DNA from: Bailinhaonella thermotolerans
GTDB taxonomy: Bacteria; Actinomycetota; Actinomycetes; Streptosporangiales; Streptosporangiaceae
DNA length: 64,000 nucleotides
Direction: 5' to 3'
Assembly (NCBI RefSeq): GCF_003594875.1
Contig: NZ_QZEY01000004.1
Location: 124,001 to 188,000 of the forward strand
Shown piece by piece: positions 1 through 8,026 of the stretch. Numbering within the stretch: the first letter of the stretch is position 1; the number at the start of each line of letters is the position of its first letter. A program made the position numbers and the translations under genes. Under the pieces are notes generated by a model. The model worked only from the letters and a program-made list of their open reading frames with translations, did not search any database and was not told the DNA's origin.

Positions 1-9
1 GATCTTCGT

Positions 10-31
10 GCCCGATTGATCTTGATCGGGC
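10..31. terminator. Hairpin at window edge, possible terminator
   Basis: GCCCGAT at 10-16 is the reverse complement of ATCGGGC at 25-31, giving a 7-bp stem with an 8-nt loop, followed by a short T-containing stretch. It could end transcription of a gene lying left of the window. The stem is short, so the call is weak. Confidence 0.3.
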
Positions 32-99
32 AGTTCTGCCGAATCCGCTGCGACGGCCCGGGGAGGGCGGTACAAGGGGCATAGAGAGGAGGCGACGCG

Positions 100-975
100 A
101 TGAGCCTGGCCGCTTTCGAACAGGGGGTCCCGGTGCGGGAGATGCGCCCCGGGGACCACCTGTGCCTCGTGTCCGGTGCCGCCGACGACCGTGAGCGGGT
201 GCGCGCCGCCCTCGTGGCCAGCGGGCTCGACCGCGGCGACAAGGTGCTGTGCCTGGCCGACGCGGCCGAACCCCTCGCCGCCGTGGACTCGCTGCGGCGG
301 CACGGCCTCGACCCCGACCCGGCCGTCGCCCGCGGGCAGCTCGTCGTGCGCGTGGCCAGGGACACCTGCCTGCCCGACCCCCGGCGGGCCGTCGCGCTGA
401 TCCGCGACCAGGCGCACGACGCGGCCCGCGAGGGGTATCCCGCGCTGAGCTTCGCCGCCGAGATGGGCTGGGCCGGGCGCGACGGGCTCGGGCCCGGCCC
501 GCTGCTGGAGTTCGAGCGCGGGCTGCGGCCGCTGGTGGAGGGCTCGGGGGCGCGGGCGGTGTGCCAGTACGACGGCCGGCTGTTCAGCTCGGCCGCCCTC
601 GACGACCTGCGCAGGCAGCACACCGGCGAGGTGTCCGACGGCTGCGAGGTCTCCCACGGCGTGCTCCGCCTGGCCCAGCTCGCCTGGCCGCCCGGGCTGC
701 GCGTGTCCGGCGACGTGGACCTGACCACCCGCGCGGCGCTGGAGGCCGGGCTCGCCAGGGCGGCCGCCGGGCACGGCCGAGACGTCCACGCGGACCTGGG
801 CGAGCTCGGCTTCATGGACCTGGGCGGCCTGCGCGTGCTGGTCGAGACCGCCGCGGGGCTGGGTCCTGGCCGGTCGCTCGTGCTCCACCGGGTGCCCCGG
901 CACGTCCGGCATCTCATCGAGCTCACCGGATGGAGCGGCGCGCCGGGCCTGCGGCTCTCCGGGGACCCGGGATGA
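100..975 (+). CDS. MEDS-STAS domain regulator (anti-sigma antagonist type)
   Basis: The 291-residue protein has two parts. Residues about 15-180 match the MEDS fold (motif RPGDHLCLV near the N-terminus), a sensory domain first described in DcmR. Residues about 205-285 match a STAS domain (VSGDVDLTTRAALEAGL, then DLGELGFMDLGGLRVLV), the fold of anti-sigma antagonists such as RsbV. In canonical antagonists a serine is phosphorylated near the DxSG motif; here the loop reads GFMDLGGL, so the usual serine is not evident. The start is set by GAGGAGG at about 86-92. It overlaps the next gene by ATGA, so the two are probably translated as a sensing pair. Family placement is fairly sure; the ligand is unknown. 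Confidence 0.8.
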   Translation: MSLAAFEQGVPVREMRPGDHLCLVSGAADDRERVRAALVASGLDRGDKVLCLADAAEPLAAVDSLRRHGLDPDPAVARGQLVVRVARDTCLPDPRRAVALIRDQAHDAAREGYPALSFAAEMGWAGRDGLGPGPLLEFERGLRPLVEGSGARAVCQYDGRLFSSAALDDLRRQHTGEVSDGCEVSHGVLRLAQLAWPPGLRVSGDVDLTTRAALEAGLARAAAGHGRDVHADLGELGFMDLGGLRVLVETAAGLGPGRSLVLHRVPRHVRHLIELTGWSGAPGLRLSGDPG

Positions 976-1925
976 CCGCTCCGGCGGAGACGCTGGTCCA
1001 TCGCGTCTGCGTCTACGCCTCCGACGAGGAGTTCCTGCGGACGGCCGTCCCGTTCACGGAGGAGGGGCTGTTCCTCGGCGAGCCCGTGCTGCTGGCGACC
1101 ACCCCCGCCACGGCCGAGCTGCTCACCGGGGCGCTCGGCGAGCAGGCGGACGACGTGGTGCACGCCGGGGACGCCTGCCTCGACGGCCGCCCGCACCGCG
1201 CGGTCACCGCCTTCTACCGCTACTGGAAGCGCCACTCACGCGGCCCCGGGCACGCCCGCGTGCTGGTCGAGCCGGTCTGGGACGGCCGGCCCGCCGCCGA
1301 GGTGGCGGCCTGGCAGCGGGTGGAGGCCGGGGTCAACGCGGTGCTCGGCGACACCCGCCTGTGCATCGTGTGCGCGTACGACGCCCGCGTCGCCGGGCCC
1401 GGCGTGCTGGACGCCGCCCGCCGTACCCACCCCTCGGCCGTCGCGGGGCCGACGGTGCGGCCCTGCCCGGAGTACGTCGACCCGGCGGAGCTGGCCGGGG
1501 CCTGGGAGACGGGGCCGCTGCCGCCCGCGCCCCGCGGCGTCCCGGTGTTACGCCTGGACGGCGACCTGCGCGCGCTGCGGTCCTTCACCCTCGCCGCGTC
1601 GCGCGCGGCGGGACTGACCGAGGACCGCGCGATGACGTTCGCCACGGCCGTGTCCGAGGTGGGCTCCTACCTGTGGGCGCGCGGGGGAGAGGCCCCGGCC
1701 GTCCGCGTCTGGCATGACTCGTCCACCTTGACCTGCGAGGTCCACCAGCCCGGCGGGCGCCTCGACGACCGCTTCCTCGGCTACCGGCCGCCGGGCCGCG
1801 TCGCCGCGCCCGACGACGGCATCTGGCTCGCCCGCCAGATCTGCGACCGCCTGGAGACCCGCTCAGGCCCCGCCGGCTGCACCTTCCGCCTCCACTTCCC
1901 CATCCACCCCGCCCCGCCGCCGTGA
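972..1925 (+). CDS. MEDS-ATPase anti-sigma regulatory protein (RsbA-like)
   Basis: The 317-residue protein starts at the ATG inside the ATGA overlap with the preceding gene. Residues about 5-190 are a second MEDS domain. Residues about 190-315 resemble the GHKL ATPase of RsbW/RsbA anti-sigma regulators (FATAVSEVGSYLW and GIWLARQICDRLE segments). In active GHKL proteins the N-box normally carries a conserved Asn; here that segment is SEVGSYLW, so ATP binding may be reduced. With the STAS partner it suggests a partner-switching module controlling a sigma factor encoded elsewhere; no sigma factor gene is visible here. Confidence 0.75.
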   Translation: MTAPAETLVHRVCVYASDEEFLRTAVPFTEEGLFLGEPVLLATTPATAELLTGALGEQADDVVHAGDACLDGRPHRAVTAFYRYWKRHSRGPGHARVLVEPVWDGRPAAEVAAWQRVEAGVNAVLGDTRLCIVCAYDARVAGPGVLDAARRTHPSAVAGPTVRPCPEYVDPAELAGAWETGPLPPAPRGVPVLRLDGDLRALRSFTLAASRAAGLTEDRAMTFATAVSEVGSYLWARGGEAPAVRVWHDSSTLTCEVHQPGGRLDDRFLGYRPPGRVAAPDDGIWLARQICDRLETRSGPAGCTFRLHFPIHPAPPP

Positions 1926-2011
1926 CCCCCGCGCCCGCCCCTCGGGGCCCGCGCCGGAGCGGGGCCGCGGGAGTACGGCGGGGCCTGGGCGCGGCGGGAG
2001 CCGTACCGTGA

Positions 2012-2620
2012 TCAGTTGGGGAGGTGGCCGACCGCGGAGGCGAGGACCTGGGAGTTGGGGATGCGCAGCTCGCCGTCGTCGCAGACGAGCCAGACGTAGG
2101 TGAGGCCCATGTCGCGGACCTGCCCGACGATCTCACCGGCGAGCGGGCCGGAGCGGACGCGGATGCGGTCGCCGGCCGAGAACGGGCGTGTGTAGAGGAG
2201 GACCAGGCCGGCGAAGACGTTCGACAGCGCCTGCTGGGCCGCGATGCCCACGATCACGCCGGTCACCGCGCCGCCGAGCAGGAGCTGCTGGATGGGGGCC
2301 GAGATCGTGGCGAGCGCGGTCAGCACGATGATCACGTTGCCGAAGACGATGATCAGCGTGCGCAGCGAGCCGGCGTAGCGCACCCCGAGACGCTCCGCCA
2401 GCAGGTCGCGCGCCTCCGCGCCGAGCGACAGCGTGCCGCGGAACCCCAGCACGAGGAAGACCAGGGTCATCGCGTACACGAAGATCCGGGTGCGCCAGTC
2501 GTGCGAGGGCTCGCCGATCTGGGCGGCGATCAGCGCGAGCGTGGCCAGGGCGTACAGGACCAGGACGTGGCGGCCCCGCCGATGGAACATCGGAAACCGC
2601 CAGAACTTCCAGTCCGCCAT
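2012..2620 (-). CDS. Small MscS-family mechanosensitive channel
   Basis: About 202 residues from the chosen ATG (MADWKFWRF...). Two or three hydrophobic helices precede a pore-lining helix (VTGVIVGIAAQQALSNVFAGLVLL, residues roughly 115-140) and a beta domain (RPFSAGDRIRV, then IVGQVRDMGLTYVWL), which are the hallmarks of MscS. The protein is shorter than E. coli MscS and ends soon after the beta domain, so it lacks the large cytoplasmic vestibule. A longer in-frame start near 2788 exists, but its added residues are low complexity and run into the divergent permease gene. It should act in hypo-osmotic shock relief or small-ion efflux. Confidence 0.8.
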   Translation of the reverse strand: MADWKFWRFPMFHRRGRHVLVLYALATLALIAAQIGEPSHDWRTRIFVYAMTLVFLVLGFRGTLSLGAEARDLLAERLGVRYAGSLRTLIIVFGNVIIVLTALATISAPIQQLLLGGAVTGVIVGIAAQQALSNVFAGLVLLYTRPFSAGDRIRVRSGPLAGEIVGQVRDMGLTYVWLVCDDGELRIPNSQVLASAVGHLPN

Positions 2621-2769
2621 GGACACCCCCGCGAGCACGCATTCCCCCCGGCGATTCCCCGATGCCGGATGATCAGCCGAAATACGCCCAAGGAGTTGCC
2701 AAAGCCGGTGAAGAGGTGTGCGCTGGTTACCCAGGGGTAGGCGTTGCGTCTGGAATCCGAGGAGGCGCT

Positions 2770-4131
2770 GTGGCAACGAATGCGGCACCGGAACGGACTG
2801 AGCTGAAGCGCGCCATAGGGCCCAGGCTTCTCGTGCTCTTCGTGGTCGGAGACATCCTCGGCACCGGCGTGTACGCCCTCACCGGCAAGGTCGCCGGCAA
2901 GGTCGGCGGCGCGCTCTGGCTGCCGTTCCTGATCGGGTTCATCGTCGCGCTGCTCACCGCGGTGTCGTACGTCGAGCTGGTCACCAAGTACCCCCGCGCG
3001 GCCGGGGCGGCGCTCTACACGCAGCGGGCGTTCCGGGTGCCCTTCCTGACGTTCATGGTCGCGTTCGCCGTGATGTGCTCGGGGCTGACCTCGGCCAGCG
3101 CCGCCGCCCGCGCGATCGGCGGGGACTACCTCGCCGAGTTCGTGACGCTGCCGTCCGTGGTCGTCGGCATCGTGTTCATCGTCGCCGTCTCCCTGCTGAA
3201 CTACCGGGGCGTGTCGGAGTCGGTGAAGACGAACATCCTGTTCACGCTGATCGAGCTGACCGGCCTCCTCGTGATCATCGTGATCGGGGTCATCGCCGTC
3301 GCCTCCGGGGAGGGCGAGCCCGCCAGGCTCACCCAGATCCGCGACGACCAGGCCGGCGGCATGCTGCTGGCCATGCTCGGCAGCACCGCGCTGGCGTTCT
3401 TCGCCTTCGTGGGCTTCGAGGACTCGGTGAACATGGCCGAGGAGACCAAGGACCCCTCCCGCAACTTCCCGCGCGCGATCTTCCTCGGCGTCGCGATCAC
3501 CAGCGCGGTCTACATCCTGGTCGCGATCACCTCGTCCCTGCTGGTGGACTACCGGGTGCTGGAGAAGTCCTCAGGGCCCCTCCTGGAGGTCGTCAAGGCC
3601 GGCGGCCTGGCGTTCCCGCCCCAGCTCTTCGCGGCCATCGCCATGTTCGCGGTCGCCAACTCGGCCCTCATCAACATGATGATGGCGTCCCGCCTGGTGT
3701 ACGGCCTGGCCAACGAGCGGGTCGTGCCGCGCGGGCTGGCCTGGGTGGACCCGCGCCGCCGCACGCCCGTCATCGGCATCATCTTCACCACGGTCCTGGC
3801 GGTCGGCCTCATCTCGACCGGGGAGATCGCCGGGCTGGGCGACACCACGGCCTTCCTCCTCCTCTGCGTGTTCACCGTCGTCAACATCTCGGTCCTCGTC
3901 CTGCGCCGCGACGAGGTCGGCCACCGGCACTTCCGCGCCCCCACGGTCCTGCCCGTCCTCGGCGCGGTCCTCAGCCTCACCCTGGCCAGCCCGCTCACCG
4001 GCCGCCCCGCCGACGTCTACATCCGCGCGGGCGTCCTGCTCGCCATCGGCGTCGTCCTCTGGCTGATCAACTGGTTCTTCCTCCGGCGCACGCCCGGCGC
4101 CCCCGCCGACCGGACCGAGACGCCCGCCTGA
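2770..4131 (+). CDS. APC-family amino acid permease
   Basis: The 453-residue membrane protein begins at a GTG with GAGGAG just upstream (about 2758-2763). About twelve hydrophobic segments follow. The first contains GDILGTGVYALTG, the unwound substrate-binding helix typical of APC transporters, and the sixth region reads FFAFVGFEDSVNMAEETKDP, a strong APC/cationic amino acid transporter motif. It should import an amino acid by proton symport at the plasma membrane. It is divergent from the MscS gene, with about 150 bp between them for both promoters. Substrate cannot be assigned. Confidence 0.88.
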   Translation: MATNAAPERTELKRAIGPRLLVLFVVGDILGTGVYALTGKVAGKVGGALWLPFLIGFIVALLTAVSYVELVTKYPRAAGAALYTQRAFRVPFLTFMVAFAVMCSGLTSASAAARAIGGDYLAEFVTLPSVVVGIVFIVAVSLLNYRGVSESVKTNILFTLIELTGLLVIIVIGVIAVASGEGEPARLTQIRDDQAGGMLLAMLGSTALAFFAFVGFEDSVNMAEETKDPSRNFPRAIFLGVAITSAVYILVAITSSLLVDYRVLEKSSGPLLEVVKAGGLAFPPQLFAAIAMFAVANSALINMMMASRLVYGLANERVVPRGLAWVDPRRRTPVIGIIFTTVLAVGLISTGEIAGLGDTTAFLLLCVFTVVNISVLVLRRDEVGHRHFRAPTVLPVLGAVLSLTLASPLTGRPADVYIRAGVLLAIGVVLWLINWFFLRRTPGAPADRTETPA

Positions 4132-4252
4132 CCCTCCGGGCGGCGCCAGGCCAGCCGGGCCGCCGCAGACCAGCCGGGGCGCGCCTGACCGGCGGGCCGT
4201 GCTTGACCGGCGGGCCGTGCCCGATCGGCCGGGGCTCACCCGGCCCGCCGGG

Positions 4253-6208
4253 CTACGCCGGGCCCGCGGGCTCGTCCTCGCGGGGTGTGACGACCGCGAG
4301 GAGGGCGCCGGCGTCGAGCCGGTCGCCGGGGGCGGCGTGGAGGCGTTCGAGGAGGCCGTCGCGGGGGGCGCGGACCACGTGCTCCATCTTCATCGCCTCC
4401 AGGACGACGAGGGGCTGGCCCGCGGTCACCTGGTCGCCGGGCACGGCCTCGACCCGGACGACGGTGCCGGGCATGGGGGACAGGAGGGAGCCCGCGGCCA
4501 GGGTGGCGGCCGGGTCGGCGAAGCGGGGCAGGAGACGGAGCGCGACCGGGCCGAGCACCGAGTCCACCCACACCCGATCGCCCGACCGCGCCACGTCGAA
4601 GGCGCGGCGGACGCCGGACGCCGCGAGGACGACCCGGCCGGGGTCCGCCGAGACCAGGGAGACGTCCTCGAAGCCCTCGGCGCGCAGGCCGTCGCGGGTC
4701 AGCCGGTACGCGACCTCACCCTCGGCGAACGCGGTCCGCTGGGGCTGGGAGGGCACGTTGCGCCAGCCCGAGGGGAGGCGGCCGAGCACCGGGGCCGCCG
4801 CGCGGTTCGCCGCAGCCAGGGCCAGCGCCGCCGCCAGCGCGGACAGCCGGACCCCGGCCTCGTCCGCGAGCGGCGCGGTCAGCCCCGGGACGCGGGACAG
4901 GTACGCCGTGTCGGTGTCGCCCGCCAGGAACGACGGCTCGGCCAGGACCCGGGCGAGCAGATCGCGGCAGGTGACGACGCCGTGGATCCGGGCGCCGCGC
5001 AGGGCCGCGGCGAGACGGCGGGCGGCGGCCTCCCGCGTCGGCGCCCAGGCGACCAGCTTGGCGAGCATCGGGTCGTAGTGCACCCCGACCTCGGTCCCGC
5101 TCTCCACGCCCGAGTCCAGGCGCAGGCCGTACGCCGGGGGAACGGCGAACCGGGCGTCCACCCCGGGGACGTCGAACGTGTGGAGGACTCCGCTCCGGGG
5201 CCGCCAGTCCTCCGCCGGGTCCTCGGCGTACAGCCGTACCTCGATCGCGTGGCCCCTGGGCTCCGGCGGCGCGGGGTCCAGCCGGGCTCCCTCGGCGATC
5301 GCGATCTGGGCGGCGACCAGGTCCAGGCCGTACACGCACTCGGTGACCGGGTGCTCGACCTGGAGGCGGGTGTTGACCTCCAGGAAGTGGAAGCCCCCGT
5401 CCGGGCCGAGCAGGAACTCGACGGTGCCCGCGCCGACGTACCCGATCGCGCGGGCCGCCGCCACCGCCGCCTCGCACAGCGCCGCGCGCAGCCCGGGCGA
5501 GACGGCGGGGGAGGGCGTCTCCTCGACGATCTTCTGGTGGCGGCGCTGCACGGAGCACTCGCGCTCGCCCAGCGCCCAGACCGTGCCGTGGGCGTCGGCC
5601 AGCAACTGCACCTCGACGTGCCGCGCCCGTTCCAGCAGCGGCTCGCAGAACACCGTCGCGTCCCCGAACGCGGAGGACGCCTCCCGCCGGGCCGACTCCA
5701 GCGCCGGGACCAGCTCCCCGGCCGAGCGGACGACGCGCATGCCCCGCCCGCCGCCGCCCGCGGACGCCTTGACCAGCACCGGGAACGCGTCCACGGCCGC
5801 CGGGTCCAGCTCGGGCAGCACCGGGACCCCGGCCGCGGCCATCAGCTTCTTGGCCCCGACCTTGGATCCCATCGCCGCGATCGCCTCCGGCGGCGGCCCG
5901 ACCCAGGTCAGCCCGGCGGCGATCACCGCCCGCGCGAAGTCGGCGTTCTCCGACAGGAACCCGTACCCGGGGTGCACGGCGTCGGCCCCGGTCGCCCGCG
6001 CCGCCTCGATCAGGGCGTCGGCGCGCAGGTACGTCTCGGCCGGGGCCGCCCCCGCGAGCCGTACGGACTCGTCGGCCTCGACCGCGTGGGGAGCGGCGGC
6101 GTCGGGGTCGGAGCAGACGGCCACGGTGCCGATGCCCAGGTCGCGGCAGGTGCGGAAGACCCGGCGGGCGATCTCGCCCCGGTTGGCGACCAGCAGTTTG
6201 CGGATCAA
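4253..6208 (-). CDS. Acyl-CoA carboxylase alpha subunit (biotin carboxylase plus biotin carrier)
   Basis: The 651-residue protein starts from a TTG codon with GGGAG upstream. Residues 1-445 are biotin carboxylase: the N-terminus MIRKLLVANRGEIARRVFRT, the ATP-grasp glycine loop GGGGRGM and the RHVEVQLLAD and FLEVNTRLQVEHPVTE motifs are present. A middle domain leads to a C-terminal biotinyl domain with EAMKMEH, whose Lys is biotinylated. It carboxylates biotin and pairs with the carboxyltransferase encoded just upstream. With the AtuA-like gene in the same operon, a branched acyl-CoA (methylcrotonyl- or geranyl-CoA-like) is the likely substrate; propionyl- or acetyl-CoA cannot be excluded. Confidence 0.92.
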   Translation of the reverse strand: MIRKLLVANRGEIARRVFRTCRDLGIGTVAVCSDPDAAAPHAVEADESVRLAGAAPAETYLRADALIEAARATGADAVHPGYGFLSENADFARAVIAAGLTWVGPPPEAIAAMGSKVGAKKLMAAAGVPVLPELDPAAVDAFPVLVKASAGGGGRGMRVVRSAGELVPALESARREASSAFGDATVFCEPLLERARHVEVQLLADAHGTVWALGERECSVQRRHQKIVEETPSPAVSPGLRAALCEAAVAAARAIGYVGAGTVEFLLGPDGGFHFLEVNTRLQVEHPVTECVYGLDLVAAQIAIAEGARLDPAPPEPRGHAIEVRLYAEDPAEDWRPRSGVLHTFDVPGVDARFAVPPAYGLRLDSGVESGTEVGVHYDPMLAKLVAWAPTREAAARRLAAALRGARIHGVVTCRDLLARVLAEPSFLAGDTDTAYLSRVPGLTAPLADEAGVRLSALAAALALAAANRAAAPVLGRLPSGWRNVPSQPQRTAFAEGEVAYRLTRDGLRAEGFEDVSLVSADPGRVVLAASGVRRAFDVARSGDRVWVDSVLGPVALRLLPRFADPAATLAAGSLLSPMPGTVVRVEAVPGDQVTAGQPLVVLEAMKMEHVVRAPRDGLLERLHAAPGDRLDAGALLAVVTPREDEPAGPA

Positions 6209-6230
6209 GGAGGCTCCCGGGTCAGTGAAA

Positions 6231-6320
6231 CGGCCGGTGGGCGGCTCGGCGGGCGGCTCGGTGGGCGGTCCGGTGAACGGTCCGGTGAACGGTTCGGTGG
6301 ACGGTTCGGCGGGTGTCGGC
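6231..6320. repeat. Degenerate 12-bp tandem repeats between carboxylase genes
   Basis: About seven units following GGTGRRCGGYYC (for example GGTGAACGGTCC twice in a row) fill the spacer between the beta and alpha subunit genes. They lie in the untranslated operon spacer and may form alternating RNA pairings, but no clear hairpin dominates. Confidence 0.6.
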
Positions 6321-6360
6321 GGACGAGGCGGGGACGATCAGCGGGCGGGTCGGTGGGCGG

Positions 6361-7962
6361 TCAGTGGCGGAAGACGCCGTACGCGGGCCCGGCCGGGGCG
6401 GCGGGCGGCGGGGCGTTGCCGATCGCGGACAGGCAGAGGCCGAGCACGGTGCGGGTGTCGCGCGGGTCGATCACGCCGTCGTCGTACACCCGCCCGGACA
6501 GGAAGAACGGGAGGGACTCGGCCTCGATCTGGGCCTCGACCATCGCGCGCATCGCGGCGTCGGCCTCCTCGTCGTACGCCTGCCCGCGCGCCTGGGCCGC
6601 CTGCCGCCCCACGATCGAGAGCACCCCGGCGAGCTGGGCCGGGCCCATGACCGCGGACTTCGCGCTGGGCCAGGTGAACAGGAACCTGGGGTCGTAGGCC
6701 CGGCCGCACATGCCGTAGTTGCCCGCGCCGTACGACGCGCCCATGACCACCGTCAGGTGCGGGACCCGGCTGTTGGACACCGCGTTGATCATCAGGGCGC
6801 CGTGCTTGATGATGCCCTTCTGCTCGTACTCCGCGCCGACCATGTAGCCGGTCGTGTTCTGCAGGAACAGCAGCGGCGTCCCGGTCTGGTTCGCGAGCTG
6901 GATGAACTGCGCGGCCTTCTGCGACTCCTCGCTGAACAGCACGCCGCGCGCGTTGGCGAGGATCCCGACCGGGTGGCCGTGCAGCGTCGCCCACCCGGTC
7001 ACCAGGCTCGTGCCGTACAGCGGCTTGAACTCGTCGAAGTCGGAGCCGTCCACGACGCGGGCGATCACCTCGCGCGGGTCGAACGGCGTCTTCAGGTCCG
7101 GGGGGACGATGCCGAGCAGTTCGTCCTCGTCGTAGAGGGGCTCGGCGTAGCCAGCGAGCGGGGCGGGGCCGGGTTTGCGGTGGTTGAGGCGGCGCACGAT
7201 GGACCGGCCGAGGCGGATCGCGTCGTGCTCGTCCTCCGCGAAGTAGTCGGCCAGGCCCGAGACCCGCGCGTGCATCTCCGCGCCGCCCAGCGACTCGTCG
7301 TCCGACTCCTCCCCGGTGGCCATCTTGACCAGCGGCGGCCCGCCGAGGAAGACCTTCGCCCGCTCCCGAACCATCACCACATAGTCGGACATGCCGGGTA
7401 CGTACGCGCCGCCTGCCGTGGAGTTCCCGAACACCAGGGAGATCGTCGGTATCCCGGCCGCCGACAACCGCGTCAGGTCGCGGAACAGGCGCCCGCCCGG
7501 GATGAAGATCTCCTTCTGCGTCGGCAGGTCCGCCCCGCCCGACTCGACCAGGTTGACCAGCGGCAACCGGTTCTCACGCGCGATGTCCATCGCCCGGAAC
7601 GTCTTCTTCACGGTCCACGGGTTGCTCGCGCCGCCCCGCACGGTCGGGTCGTTGGCGATCACCACGCACTCGACGCCCTCGACCACCCCGATCCCGGTCA
7701 CCACGCTCGCGCCGACCGGGAAGTCCGTGCCCCACGCGGCCAGCGGCGACAGCTCCAGGAACGGGGAGTCCGGATCGACCAGCAGCTCCACCCGCTCCCG
7801 CGCCGGCAGCTTGCCCCGGCGCCGGTGCCGCTCGACGTACTTCGGCCCGCCCCCGCCCAGCGCCTTCGCGTGCTCGGCGGCCAGCTCCGCGAGCCGCGCC
7901 AGCATCGCCTCCCGGTTCGCCGCCGTGGCGGCCGGATCCAGCCGCGACCTCACCACGCCCAC
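6361..7962 (-). CDS. Acyl-CoA carboxylase beta subunit (carboxyltransferase)
   Basis: The 533-residue protein begins at a GTG preceded by AAGGGGA. It has the two crotonase-like halves of biotin-dependent carboxyltransferases. The N-half has NDPTVRGGASNPWTVKK and NSTAGGAYVPGMSDY; the C-half has FLQNTTGYMVGAEYEQKGI and MGASYGAGNYGMCGRAYDP. These are characteristic of methylcrotonyl-CoA/geranyl-CoA carboxylase beta chains rather than propionyl-CoA types. It transfers carboxyl from biotin to the acyl-CoA. It lies between the AtuA-like gene (64 bp upstream) and the alpha subunit, so all three are probably one transcript. Confidence 0.92.
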   Translation of the reverse strand: MGVVRSRLDPAATAANREAMLARLAELAAEHAKALGGGGPKYVERHRRRGKLPARERVELLVDPDSPFLELSPLAAWGTDFPVGASVVTGIGVVEGVECVVIANDPTVRGGASNPWTVKKTFRAMDIARENRLPLVNLVESGGADLPTQKEIFIPGGRLFRDLTRLSAAGIPTISLVFGNSTAGGAYVPGMSDYVVMVRERAKVFLGGPPLVKMATGEESDDESLGGAEMHARVSGLADYFAEDEHDAIRLGRSIVRRLNHRKPGPAPLAGYAEPLYDEDELLGIVPPDLKTPFDPREVIARVVDGSDFDEFKPLYGTSLVTGWATLHGHPVGILANARGVLFSEESQKAAQFIQLANQTGTPLLFLQNTTGYMVGAEYEQKGIIKHGALMINAVSNSRVPHLTVVMGASYGAGNYGMCGRAYDPRFLFTWPSAKSAVMGPAQLAGVLSIVGRQAAQARGQAYDEEADAAMRAMVEAQIEAESLPFFLSGRVYDDGVIDPRDTRTVLGLCLSAIGNAPPPAAPAGPAYGVFRH

Positions 7963-8026
7963 GCCGTCCCCTTCCCCTCATGCCGTACGGCTCGCGCCCG
8001 CCCCTCGCGGCGGAGGAGGGGCGCGC

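Noticed and set aside
4199..6697. Long plus-strand frame opposite the biotin carboxylase gene
   Set aside because: Only the minus strand shows family motifs (ATP-grasp, EAMKMEH); the plus translation has biased composition and no domain.
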